Assembly: GCF_002382885.1 (NCBI RefSeq)
Contig: NZ_NWVL01000066.1
Location: forward strand, 1 to 46,114
Length of the DNA stretch: 46,114 bases
DNA from: Streptomyces sp. WZ.A104
GTDB lineage: Bacteria; Actinomycetota; Actinomycetes; Streptomycetales; Streptomycetaceae
Direction: 5' to 3'
Program-made: the position numbers and the translations under genes
Part shown: positions 30,604 through 37,957 of the stretch, piece after piece
Layout: every line of letters starts with the position of its first letter
Position numbering within the stretch: position 1 is the stretch's first letter
Notes under the pieces: model-generated
What the model was told of the DNA's origin: nothing
Seen by the model: the letters and a program-made list of their open reading frames with translations, nothing else
Database searches by the model: none

Positions 30604-32388
30604 GTGACTACTACCACCGCCTCCCACCACCTCTCACCCGCCTTTCCCGGCCGCGCCCCCTGGGGCACGGCGGGCAAGCTGCGAGCCTGGCAGCAGGGCG
30701 CCATGGAGAGGTACGTCCAGGAGCAGCCGCGCGACTTCCTCGCCGTCGCGACGCCCGGCGCCGGCAAGACCACGTTCGCGCTGACCCTCGCCTCATGGCT
30801 GCTGCACCACCATGTCGTCCAGCAGGTCACCGTGGTGGCCCCGACCGAGCACCTCAAGAAGCAGTGGGCGGAGGCGGCCGCCCGGATAGGGATCAAGCTC
30901 GACCCGGACTACAGCGCCGGTCCGCTCAGCAAGGAGTACCACGGCGTCGCCGTGACGTACGCCGGTGTCGGCGTCCGGCCGATGCTGCACCGCAACCGCT
31001 GCGAGCAGCGCAAGACGCTCGTGATCCTCGACGAGATCCACCACGCCGGTGACTCGAAGTCCTGGGGCGAGGCCTGCCAGGAGGCGTTCGACCCGGCGAC
31101 CCGGCGGCTCGCGCTGACCGGCACGCCGTTCCGCTCGGACACCAACCCGATCCCCTTCGTCGCGTACGAGGAGGGCAACGACGGCATCCGCCGGTCCTCG
31201 GCCGACTACACCTACGGGTACGGGAACGCCCTGGCCGACGGCGTCGTCCGCCCCGTGATCTTCCTCAGCTACAGCGGCAACATGCGCTGGCGCACCAAGG
31301 CCGGGGACGAGATCGCCGCCCGGCTCGGTGAGCCGATGACCAAGGACGCCATCGGGCAGGCCTGGCGCACCGCGCTCGCGCCGACCGGGGAGTGGATTCC
31401 CAACGTGCTCGCCGCCGCCGACAAGCGGCTCACCGAGGTCCGCAAGGGCATCCCCGACGCGGGCGGGCTCGTCATCGCGACGGACCAGGAGTCGGCGCGC
31501 GCGTACGCCAAGATCCTCAAGAAGGTCACCGGGGAGTCCGCGACCGTCGTCCTGTCCGACGAGAAGGCCGCCTCGAAGAAGATCGACCGGTTCAGCGCCG
31601 ACGAGTCGCGCTGGATGGTCGCCGTCCGCATGGTGTCCGAGGGCGTCGACGTGCCGCGCCTGGCCGTCGGCGTCTACGCGACCACGATCTCGACCCCCCT
31701 CTTCTTCGCCCAGGCCGTCGGGCGCTTCGTGCGCTCCCGCCGCCGCGGCGAGACCGCCTCCGTCTTCCTGCCGACCATCCCGATGCTCCTCGACTTCGCC
31801 AACGAGATGGAGGTCGAGCGCGACCACGTCCTCGACAAGCCGAAGAAGGGCAGCGACGAGGAGAACCCCTTCGCGGAGGAGGACCAGCTCCTCGCCGACG
31901 CCGAGAAGCTGGAGGACGAGGAGACCGAGGACCAGCTGCCCTTCGAGGCCCTGGAGTCCGACGCGGTCTTCGACCGGGTGCTGTACGACGGCGCCGAGTT
32001 CGGCATGCAGGCCCACCCCGGCAGCGAGGAGGAGCAGGACTACCTGGGCATCCCCGGGCTTCTCGAACCGGACCAGGTGCAGCTTCTCCTCCAGAAGAGG
32101 CAGAGCCGGCAGATCGCGCACAGCCGCCAGAAGCCGGCCCAGGAGGCCGACCTCCTGGAGAAGCCCGCCGAGGCGCGGCCCGTCGTCACCCACAAGCAGC
32201 TTCTGAGCCTGCGCAAGCAGCTCAATACGATGGTCTCCGCCTACACCCACCAGAGCGGCAAGCCCCACGGCGTCATCCACACCGAGCTGCGCCGCGTGTG
32301 CGGCGGCCCGCCGAGCGCCGAGGCGACCGCGGGCCAGATCCAGCAGCGCATCGCCAAGGTCCAGGAGTGGGCGACCCGGATGACGTGA
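30604..32388 (+). CDS. DEAD/DEAH-box SF2 helicase (ResIII type)
   Basis: This 594-residue superfamily-2 helicase has LRAWQQGAMERYV (Q-like motif), ATPGAGKTTFAL (Walker A, about residues 49-60), VVAPTEHLKKQW, ILDEIHHAGD (motif II, DEIH), LALTGTPFR (motif III) and the C-terminal RecA motifs VRMVSEGVDVPRLAVGVY and QAVGRFVRSR (V and VI). After the motor is an acidic stretch (about residues 415-445) and a C-terminal helical region of about 150 residues. Similar proteins are widely conserved in streptomycetes and assigned to DNA repair or RNA processing without proof. The start is GTG at 30604. It has its own transcription unit. Confidence 0.88.
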   Translation: MTTTTASHHLSPAFPGRAPWGTAGKLRAWQQGAMERYVQEQPRDFLAVATPGAGKTTFALTLASWLLHHHVVQQVTVVAPTEHLKKQWAEAAARIGIKLDPDYSAGPLSKEYHGVAVTYAGVGVRPMLHRNRCEQRKTLVILDEIHHAGDSKSWGEACQEAFDPATRRLALTGTPFRSDTNPIPFVAYEEGNDGIRRSSADYTYGYGNALADGVVRPVIFLSYSGNMRWRTKAGDEIAARLGEPMTKDAIGQAWRTALAPTGEWIPNVLAAADKRLTEVRKGIPDAGGLVIATDQESARAYAKILKKVTGESATVVLSDEKAASKKIDRFSADESRWMVAVRMVSEGVDVPRLAVGVYATTISTPLFFAQAVGRFVRSRRRGETASVFLPTIPMLLDFANEMEVERDHVLDKPKKGSDEENPFAEEDQLLADAEKLEDEETEDQLPFEALESDAVFDRVLYDGAEFGMQAHPGSEEEQDYLGIPGLLEPDQVQLLLQKRQSRQIAHSRQKPAQEADLLEKPAEARPVVTHKQLLSLRKQLNTMVSAYTHQSGKPHGVIHTELRRVCGGPPSAEATAGQIQQRIAKVQEWATRMT

Positions 32389-32828
32389 CGGGCCCCCGGC
32401 CGGCGCCGCCTCGGCCCGTACGGAGACGCACTCTCCGTACGGGCCGAGTGCGTTCGCGGGAAATTTCCGCCGTGGCCGTTGACGTGCTGTTAACGCCGGT
32501 TCACCTGCGTGGGTGGCCGTGTCGCATCGGTGTCGTGACACGTTAACGCGCGTAGATGTTCGCTTTCCGGACGCCGTCCCGCTGACCGGCGCTTATGCGC
32601 GGGCGGTACCGGGGCCCCGTATCCGGAGACCGGATTCTGGACGAGGACTTCCGCTGAGCGGACCGGCTCGCTACTGTCCCCGCCATATGAACGCCCCGTG
32701 GCAACGCCGCCGCGGAGCGCAGCCGGTGCCTTGCCAGACCGGCGGCCTCTCCGTGCGTTGCCGCTGGGACCGGCGTCGCAACCCCCGGAGCCGGCCGTCG
32801 TCGCTCACCCCGAAGAGGAGAGGGCGTC
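32389..32828. other. Intergenic region upstream of the IclR regulator
   Basis: This 440-base region has no convincing gene. It contains a terminator hairpin (32410-32448), two GTTAACG boxes 53 bp apart (32489-32495 and 32542-32548), the palindrome GTGTC-GT-GACAC at 32530-32541, and an AGGAGAGGG ribosome site just before 32829. Confidence 0.5.
32410..32448 (+). terminator. Terminator after the SF2 helicase gene
   Basis: A perfect 17-bp inverted repeat (32410-32426 with 32432-32448) with a CGCAC loop begins 21 bases after the helicase stop; no T run. Confidence 0.75.
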
Positions 32829-33473
32829 GTGACAGCGGAGACTTCCCAGACGCTCGACCGAGGACTGCGCGTCCTCAAACTGCTCGCCGACACCGATCAC
32901 GGACTGACCGTCACCGAGTTGTCCAACAAACTCGGTGTCAACCGGACCGTCGTCTACCGTCTGCTCGCCACCCTGGAGCAGCACGCCCTGGTACGCCGCG
33001 ACCTGGGCGGCCGCGCCCGGGTCGGCCTCGGCGTGCTGCGTCTCGGCAGACAGGTGCACCCGCTCGTCCGGGAGGCCGCGCTCCCCGCGCTGCGCTCCCT
33101 GGCCGAGGACATAGGGGCCACCGCCCACCTCACCCTCGTCGACGGCAGCGACGCCCTCGCGGTCGCCGTCGTCGAGCCCACCTGGACCGACTACCACGTG
33201 GCCTACCGGGCCGGATTCCGTCACCCGCTGGACCGGGGCGCGGCGGGCCGGGCCATCCTGTCCGCCCGGCAGACGACGGATTCCGGCCACCCCGGCTACA
33301 CCCTCACCCACGGCGAACTCGAAGCCGGCGCCAGCGGGGCCGCCGCGCCCCTGATCGGGGTCTCGGGCGTGGAGGGCAGCGTCGGCGTGGTCATGCTCGC
33401 CGACGCCGTACCGGAACGTGTCGGACCCCGCGTGCTCGACGCCGCCCGGGAAGTGGCCGACGCGCTGCGCTAG
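32829..33473 (+). CDS. IclR family transcriptional regulator
   Basis: This 214-residue regulator has an N-terminal winged helix-turn-helix (QTLDRGLRVLKLLADTDHGLTVTELSNKLGVNRTVVYRLLATLEQHALV) and a C-terminal IclR effector-binding domain (LPALRSLAEDIGATAHLTLVDG, FRHPLDRGAAGRAILSA). The effector domain is shorter than usual for IclR (total usually 240-260), and the region after residue 150 looks compressed. The GTG start has AGGAGAGGG upstream. Its targets are unknown; the next gene is an S16 peptidase on its own promoter. The upstream palindromes may be its own operators. Confidence 0.87.
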   Translation: MTAETSQTLDRGLRVLKLLADTDHGLTVTELSNKLGVNRTVVYRLLATLEQHALVRRDLGGRARVGLGVLRLGRQVHPLVREAALPALRSLAEDIGATAHLTLVDGSDALAVAVVEPTWTDYHVAYRAGFRHPLDRGAAGRAILSARQTTDSGHPGYTLTHGELEAGASGAAAPLIGVSGVEGSVGVVMLADAVPERVGPRVLDAAREVADALR

Positions 33474-33528
33474 GGCCGGGCCGACGGGGAGACGTACGCC
33501 TGGCGCGTTTCCGCCGGGGCGCGCCGGT

Positions 33529-33540
33529 TAGATTGGGTGC
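33529..33540 (+). promoter_or_regulatory. -10 box of the leaderless S16 protease-like gene
   Basis: TAGATT at 33529-33534 is six bases before the GTG at 33541, and no ribosome site is visible, so the mRNA is probably leaderless. Confidence 0.55.
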
Positions 33541-34329
33541 GTGCTCACTCGTCTCTCGCGCCTCCGCGCGCTCGCCCTCTGCGCGCTGCCCGTCCTCGCC
33601 CTGTTCGGTACGGCGGCCCTCGCGCCGCTCCCGTTCACCCTGGCGCGGGCCGGCGTGACCGCGGACGTGCTCGGCAAGGACGACGGCCGACCGGTGATCA
33701 CCATCACCGGCGCGGAGACCCGGGCCACCGAGGGGCAGCTGCGGATGACCACGATCCTCGCCACCGGGCCGAAGGCGGACGTCCGTATCGGCTCGGTGAT
33801 CGATGGCTGGTTCCGTACGGACCGGGCGGTCATGCCCCGGGACTCCGTCTACCCCACCGGCGGCTCCGAGAAGGAGATCGAGCAGCACAATCTGAACGAC
33901 ATGAAGGAGTCGCAGAACGTCGCCGTCGACGCCGCCCTGAACTACCTGGACCGCGAGCCCGGGGCGATGCGGGTCGACGTCGACCTCGGTGACATCGGTG
34001 GTCCGAGCGCCGGTCTCTTGCTCTCCCTCGGCATCATCGACAAGCTCGTCGGTGACGGCTCCGGCGGCGATCTGACCGGCGGCCGGACCATCGCCGGTAC
34101 GGGGACGATCAGCGCGGACGGCAAGGTCGGCGCGGTCGGCGGGGTGTCCATGAAGACGCAGGGCGCCCACCGCGACGGGGCGACCGTCTTTCTCGTGCCG
34201 AAGGCCGAGTGCCGGGAGGCGGAGGCGGAGCGGCCCGAGGGGCTGCGGCTGATCCCCGTCACGACGCTGGGCGGCGCGGTGGACTCGCTCAAGGCGCTGG
34301 AGAAGGGCGGGAAGGTTCCGAGCTGCTGA
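33541..34329 (+). CDS. Lon-type (S16) protease-domain exported protein
   Basis: This 262-residue protein starts with an uncleaved or cleaved signal-like segment (LRALALCALPVLALFGTAALAPLPF) and ends with a Lon C-terminal (S16) catalytic domain. The Ser-Lys dyad is visible: S156 in GGPSAGLLLSLG and K205 in GGVSMKTQGA, with GTISADGKVGAVGG between. Related proteins (YlbL type) often carry a PDZ domain, which is missing here. There is no ATPase domain. It may be a membrane-anchored extracytoplasmic protease; the substrate is unknown. Its 3' end overlaps the convergent MFS-like gene by 41 bp. Confidence 0.85.
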   Translation: MLTRLSRLRALALCALPVLALFGTAALAPLPFTLARAGVTADVLGKDDGRPVITITGAETRATEGQLRMTTILATGPKADVRIGSVIDGWFRTDRAVMPRDSVYPTGGSEKEIEQHNLNDMKESQNVAVDAALNYLDREPGAMRVDVDLGDIGGPSAGLLLSLGIIDKLVGDGSGGDLTGGRTIAGTGTISADGKVGAVGGVSMKTQGAHRDGATVFLVPKAECREAEAERPEGLRLIPVTTLGGAVDSLKALEKGGKVPSC

Positions 34330-35101
34330 CCCCGCCGATCCCGCTGCCGACCCCGTCGGCCGCGCCTCTGACCTCGTTGGCCCCTCCGGCCTTCACCAGC
34401 GGCGGGTCGTCCAGCGTCCGCCAGGACGGGAACACCAGCGGGCTCAGCGTGGCCAGCAGGTACACCCCGCCCATCGCCAGCAGCGCCCCCGTCGCGCCCG
34501 CGCCCTCCACCGTGCGCGGTTCGGCCGCGCGGACACCCCGTACGCCGACGGAGATCAGCAGGGCGGACAGGGCGAACGTCGCCGCGTCCAGCAGCAGGAC
34601 CGTCTCCGCGCCGACGAAGGCGATGAGGACGCCCGCCAGGGCCGCGCCGACCATCCGCGCCCCGCGCGACACCGCGTCGAAGAGGCTGGCGGCCCGGGGG
34701 AGCGTGGTTCCCGCGTGCTCGGCGAGGTCGGGGATCATGACGTAGCGCGCGGTGTTGCCCGGGGTGTGGGCGAACCCGTTGAGTGCCATCAGCGCGCACA
34801 GCAGCCAGAAGTCGAGGGCGTCGGCGAAGTGCAGCAGCGGGATCGCCGCGATGGCCGACGCGCAGACGACGTCGGAGGCGATGGCGGTCCGGCGGCGGCC
34901 GATCCGGTCGATGACCGGTCCGCCGATGAGCGCGGCGAGGACGATCGGCAGGGTCGCGCAGAAGGCGACGACACCCGCCCGGCCCGCACTGCCGGTGGTC
35001 TCCAGGACGAACCACGGCACCCCGATCAGGGTGAGCGAAGTCCCGGCGGTGGAAATGGAGTTGGCCGCGAGCGTGGCGGCGAGCGGGGCGCGGTGCCCCA
35101 T
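34289..35101 (-). CDS. Half-length MFS transporter (probably truncated)
   Basis: This 270-residue protein covers only about the first six to seven membrane segments of a major facilitator (LAANSISTAGTSLTLIGVPWFVLETTG, IGGPVIDRIGRRRTAI as motif A, FAHTPGNTARYVMIPDL). It then ends in a hydrophilic Gly/Ala-rich tail that overlaps the convergent S16 gene. Full-length members have about 400 residues and 12 segments. The segment LATLSPLVFPSWRTLDDPP near the end looks like a normal loop after which the second half is missing. A half-size protein may be non-functional or act as a dimer; truncation is the simpler reading. The small gene and arsR upstream are on the same strand and may be co-transcribed. 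Confidence 0.7.
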   Translation of the reverse strand: MGHRAPLAATLAANSISTAGTSLTLIGVPWFVLETTGSAGRAGVVAFCATLPIVLAALIGGPVIDRIGRRRTAIASDVVCASAIAAIPLLHFADALDFWLLCALMALNGFAHTPGNTARYVMIPDLAEHAGTTLPRAASLFDAVSRGARMVGAALAGVLIAFVGAETVLLLDAATFALSALLISVGVRGVRAAEPRTVEGAGATGALLAMGGVYLLATLSPLVFPSWRTLDDPPLVKAGGANEVRGAADGVGSGIGGVSSSEPSRPSPAP

Positions 35102-35126
35102 GGTCGTACCTCCCCCGAGTCCGGTG

Positions 35127-35375
35127 TTACGCCGTGCGGAATGCGGCGGCCGAAGGGGTGCTCCGGGTCGTCAGCCGCAAGCCCACCTCGACCAGGGTCC
35201 AGCCGATCCGGCTGCGGAGGCCCATGCGGGGGATCTGGAACTCCGCCGCCCCGGAGGCGAACTTCGCTGCCTCTGTGTGGAGTTCGGCCGCCCGGGTGGC
35301 GTGCAGGACGTGGTGGATGTCGGCGTGCATGAGTAATTCCCTTCGGTCCATCGGGTGTTGGGGTGGGGTGCTCAT
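35127..35375 (-). CDS. Small hypothetical protein
   Basis: This protein is 82 residues from ATG 35375, which overlaps the arsR stop by ATGA, or 67 residues from ATG 35330 (MHADIHHVLHATRAAELHTEAAKFA), which has AAGGGA eight bases upstream. The sequence predicts an N-terminal helix and a basic, amphipathic C-terminal helix (RSRIGWTLVEVGLRL). No family was recognised. Small proteins of this kind often sit beside regulators in streptomycetes. The overlap suggests co-translation with the ArsR-type regulator. Confidence 0.6.
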   Translation of the reverse strand: MSTPPQHPMDRRELLMHADIHHVLHATRAAELHTEAAKFASGAAEFQIPRMGLRSRIGWTLVEVGLRLTTRSTPSAAAFRTA

Positions 35376-35965
35376 TCGGAGGGGCGCGGGAAGGCGTGCA
35401 GGTGGGTGCGGACGACAGCCGATCCCTCGGTGCCCTCCGGGACGCGGTTCCGGTAGCTCTGCACGAGCTCGTGCATCTTCTCGGCCATCTCCCTTGCCAG
35501 TTCCGGGGTGAGGCGGACCTTGAAGTCGCTCATGTCCCAGCTGCGCTGCCACTCCTGCGGCCAGTCGCTCATCGTGCCCAGCCAGGTGTTGAGCTCCTGG
35601 GCGTGGGTGGTGGCCGTCTCGTGCAGTACGACGTCGATGGCTCCGCGCACCTCCGGGTCGGCGTGCGTCCGGAAGTCCGTGCTGTCGAAGGTCGAGCCGT
35701 CGTGGACCGCCCGCCACCAGCGCTCGCGGCCCTTGCCGAGCTCCGGAGCGTCCTCGACCAGGCCGCTCTCCGCCAGCTGACGCAGGTGGTAGCTGGTCGC
35801 GCCGCTCGACTCGCCCAGTCGCTCGCCCAGCTTGGAGGCGGTCGCCGGGCCGAACTCGCGCAGCGCGTTGAGCAGGCGGATCCGCAGCGGGTGCGCGATC
35901 GCGCGCAGGGTGCGGGCGTCGACGGTGTGGAGCTTGTGGGTGACGCCGTTCTCGTTCTCTGCCAT
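35372..35965 (-). CDS. ArsR family winged-helix regulator
   Basis: This 197-residue regulator has a winged helix-turn-helix at residues about 15-85 (DARTLRAIAHPLRIRLLNALREFGPATASKLGERLGESSGATSYHLRQLAESGLVED). No metal-binding ELCVCDL motif is present, so it is the non-metal type, with a C-terminal helical domain that may bind a small molecule or dimerise. It probably represses itself and the downstream small gene and MFS-like gene. ATG 35965 is six bases after a TACAGT -10 box, so the mRNA should be leaderless. An operator array covers the promoter. Confidence 0.87.
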   Translation of the reverse strand: MAENENGVTHKLHTVDARTLRAIAHPLRIRLLNALREFGPATASKLGERLGESSGATSYHLRQLAESGLVEDAPELGKGRERWWRAVHDGSTFDSTDFRTHADPEVRGAIDVVLHETATTHAQELNTWLGTMSDWPQEWQRSWDMSDFKVRLTPELAREMAEKMHELVQSYRNRVPEGTEGSAVVRTHLHAFPRPSE

Positions 35966-35971
35966 GCCGCG

Positions 35972-36041
35972 ACTGTAGAGTTGCAAAGTTGGCTTTGCAA
36001 GGGTTTTTTGCAACAGATCTTTGCAACGAAGTCTTTGTAAC
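35972..36041 (-). promoter_or_regulatory. Promoter and operator array of the arsR-type gene
   Basis: On the minus strand the -35 TTGCAA (36000-35995), a 17-bp spacer and the -10 TACAGT (35977-35972) lie exactly six bases before the ATG. An inverted pair TTGCAAAG-n4-CTTTGCAA (35981-36000) overlaps the promoter. Further copies of the half-site follow upstream at 36006-36014, 36019-36027 and 36033-36041 with 13, 13 and 14-bp steps. The last reads CTTTGTAAC, the others TTTGCAA. Confidence 0.8.
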
Positions 36042-36059
36042 GCGCCTCGGGCGAGGCGC
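36042..36059. terminator. Hairpin between the betaine transporter operon and arsR
   Basis: GCGCCTCG and CGAGGCGC (8-bp arms, two-base spacer) form a perfect inverted repeat 24 bases after the binding-protein stop on the minus strand. It would insulate the arsR promoter from read-through. Confidence 0.6.
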
Positions 36060-36083
36060 CTCAGGCAACTCACGCCATGCGGC

Positions 36084-37091
36084 TCACCCCTCCTCGATGA
36101 ACCCCTCCTCCACCAGCCACTCCTTCGCGACCTCGTGCGGGTCCTCCCCGTCCACGTCCACCTTCGCGTTCAGCGTCTGCGCGACCTCGGTCGTCAGCTT
36201 CCGGGCCAGCGGGTCCAGCAGCTCCGCGATCACCGGGTACTTCTCGAAGGTGGCCTCGTGGATGACCGGGGAAGCGTTGTAGTTGGGGAAGAAGTGCCGG
36301 TCGTCCTCCAGGACGTCCAGGTCCATCGCCTTGATCCGGCCGTCGGTGGTGAACACCTCGCCCAGCAGGCAGGAGTCGGACTCGGAGACCTGGGTGTAGA
36401 TGATCCCGGCGTCCATCTTCTGGATGTTGGCCGCCGGGATCCTCATCCCGTACGCCTTCTCCATGCCGGGCAGCCCGTCGTCGCGTGAGGCGAACTCGTT
36501 CTCCACGCAGATCGTCACCGCGCCCGGGTCCTTCTTCGCCAGCTCGGCCACGTCCGAGAGGGTCCTCAGCCGGTACCGGGCGTTGTTCTCCTTGCTGATG
36601 GCCAGCGCGTACGTGTTGTCCAGCGGGGCGGGCGGCAGCCACACGACCCCGTTGCCCCGGTCCTCGTCCCGTACCGCCTCGTACTGCTCCTGCGGGTCGT
36701 CGATGGGGTCCGCGTGGCCCAGGAACGTGATCCAGCCGGTGCCGGTGTAGTCCCACTGCGCGTCGGCGTCGCCGTTGATGATGGCCTCGCGGGCGCTGAT
36801 CGAGCCCGGCAGGTTCGTCCGGTCCAGGACCTCCGCCCCGGCCGCCTTGAACACCAGGCCGGTCATCTGGCCGAGGATGATGTTCTCGCTGAAGTTCTTC
36901 GAGGTCACCGTCAGCGTCGCGCCCTTGAGCGGCTCGCCCCGGCCGACCGACCCGGGCGACACGTCGTCCACCATCGGTGAACCGCTCTTGAGCCCGCAGC
37001 CGTTCAGGAACAGGGCCAGCGTCAGGGACAGCGCCGCGATCCCCCGTACCCGGGAAGACCTCCTGAACGACCTCCTGCGCGTACTCGTCAC
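36084..37091 (-). CDS. Glycine-betaine/choline-type ABC binding lipoprotein (ProX/OpuCC-like)
   Basis: This 335-residue lipoprotein has a basic N-terminus, a hydrophobic segment and a lipobox LNGC at about residue 32. The core resembles quaternary-amine binding proteins (LTVTSKNFSENIILGQMTGLVFKAAGAEV, and DADAQWDYTGTGWITFLGH). Such proteins collect betaine, proline or choline as osmoprotectants. The GTG start overlaps the permease stop by four bases (GTGA), so it is the last gene of a four-gene minus-strand operon. Confidence 0.9.
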   Translation of the reverse strand: MTSTRRRSFRRSSRVRGIAALSLTLALFLNGCGLKSGSPMVDDVSPGSVGRGEPLKGATLTVTSKNFSENIILGQMTGLVFKAAGAEVLDRTNLPGSISAREAIINGDADAQWDYTGTGWITFLGHADPIDDPQEQYEAVRDEDRGNGVVWLPPAPLDNTYALAISKENNARYRLRTLSDVAELAKKDPGAVTICVENEFASRDDGLPGMEKAYGMRIPAANIQKMDAGIIYTQVSESDSCLLGEVFTTDGRIKAMDLDVLEDDRHFFPNYNASPVIHEATFEKYPVIAELLDPLARKLTTEVAQTLNAKVDVDGEDPHEVAKEWLVEEGFIEEG

Positions 37092-37957
37092 CGCTCCTCC
37101 AGCCCGCGCGGCGTCAGCGCCAGTTCGGCCAGCGAGGCCAGCCAGTCCACCAGGAGCGCCAGCACCACGGTCAGCACCGAGCCGATGATCAGCACCGGCA
37201 TCCGCTGCGTCTGGATGCCCGAGGTGATCAGATCACCCAGCCCGCCGCCCCCGCCGAACGTCGCCAGCGTCGCCGTGCCCACGTTCAGGACCAGGGCCGT
37301 ACGTACTCCCGCCAGGATCAGCGGCACCGCGAGCGGAAGTTCCACCTTCATCAGGACACCCCGGCCGGACATCCCCATCCCGCGCGCCGCCTCGATCATG
37401 TTCGGCTCGATCGCCCGCAGGCCGGCCACCGTGTTGGAGAGCACCGGCAGCACCGCGTAGATCACGATGCCGATGATCGCGGTGCGCGGGCCGATGCCCA
37501 GCCAGATCACCAGCAGCGCCAGCAGACCGATCGCCGGGGTCGCCTGCCCGATGTTGGCCAGCGCCGTGAACGCCGGGGCGGCCTTCCGCAGCCTCCGCCG
37601 GGTCAGCGCGATGCCCAGCGGGATCGCGATGATCAGCACCCAGAACGTGGAGATCGCCGTCAGCCGTACGTGCTGCCACCAGCGCAGCTGCACATTGCCG
37701 CCGGAGAGCGAGTTCTCCGCGATCGAGTCCAGGTGGATGTTGGTGATCCATACGTAGGTGACGACCAGGATGACCGCCAGCACCACCGGCATCATCGCCA
37801 GTTTCCGCCAGGTGATCCGGCGCGCGGGCGCGGCCGGGGCGGGGGAGGGGTCGCTCTCCTCGTCGTGGAACGCATGGCCCTTGACGTCGTGCTCGCCCGG
37901 CGGCCGGGTGGAGGCGGCCGGGACCTTGCCGGAGCCGGAGGGCTGACTGGGGCTCAT
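37088..37957 (-). CDS. Quaternary-amine ABC transporter permease
   Basis: This 289-residue membrane permease of the ProW/OpuCB family has about six membrane segments after a hydrophilic 50-residue N-terminus. The EAA-type loop is present (LRAIEPNMIEAARGMGMSGRGVLMKVELPLAVPLI). It carries the inserted N-terminal segment with the WITNIHLDS extracytoplasmic stretch that the other permease in this operon lacks. Start ATG 37957 overlaps the ATPase stop by four bases. Confidence 0.9.
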   Translation of the reverse strand: MSPSQPSGSGKVPAASTRPPGEHDVKGHAFHDEESDPSPAPAAPARRITWRKLAMMPVVLAVILVVTYVWITNIHLDSIAENSLSGGNVQLRWWQHVRLTAISTFWVLIIAIPLGIALTRRRLRKAAPAFTALANIGQATPAIGLLALLVIWLGIGPRTAIIGIVIYAVLPVLSNTVAGLRAIEPNMIEAARGMGMSGRGVLMKVELPLAVPLILAGVRTALVLNVGTATLATFGGGGGLGDLITSGIQTQRMPVLIIGSVLTVVLALLVDWLASLAELALTPRGLEER

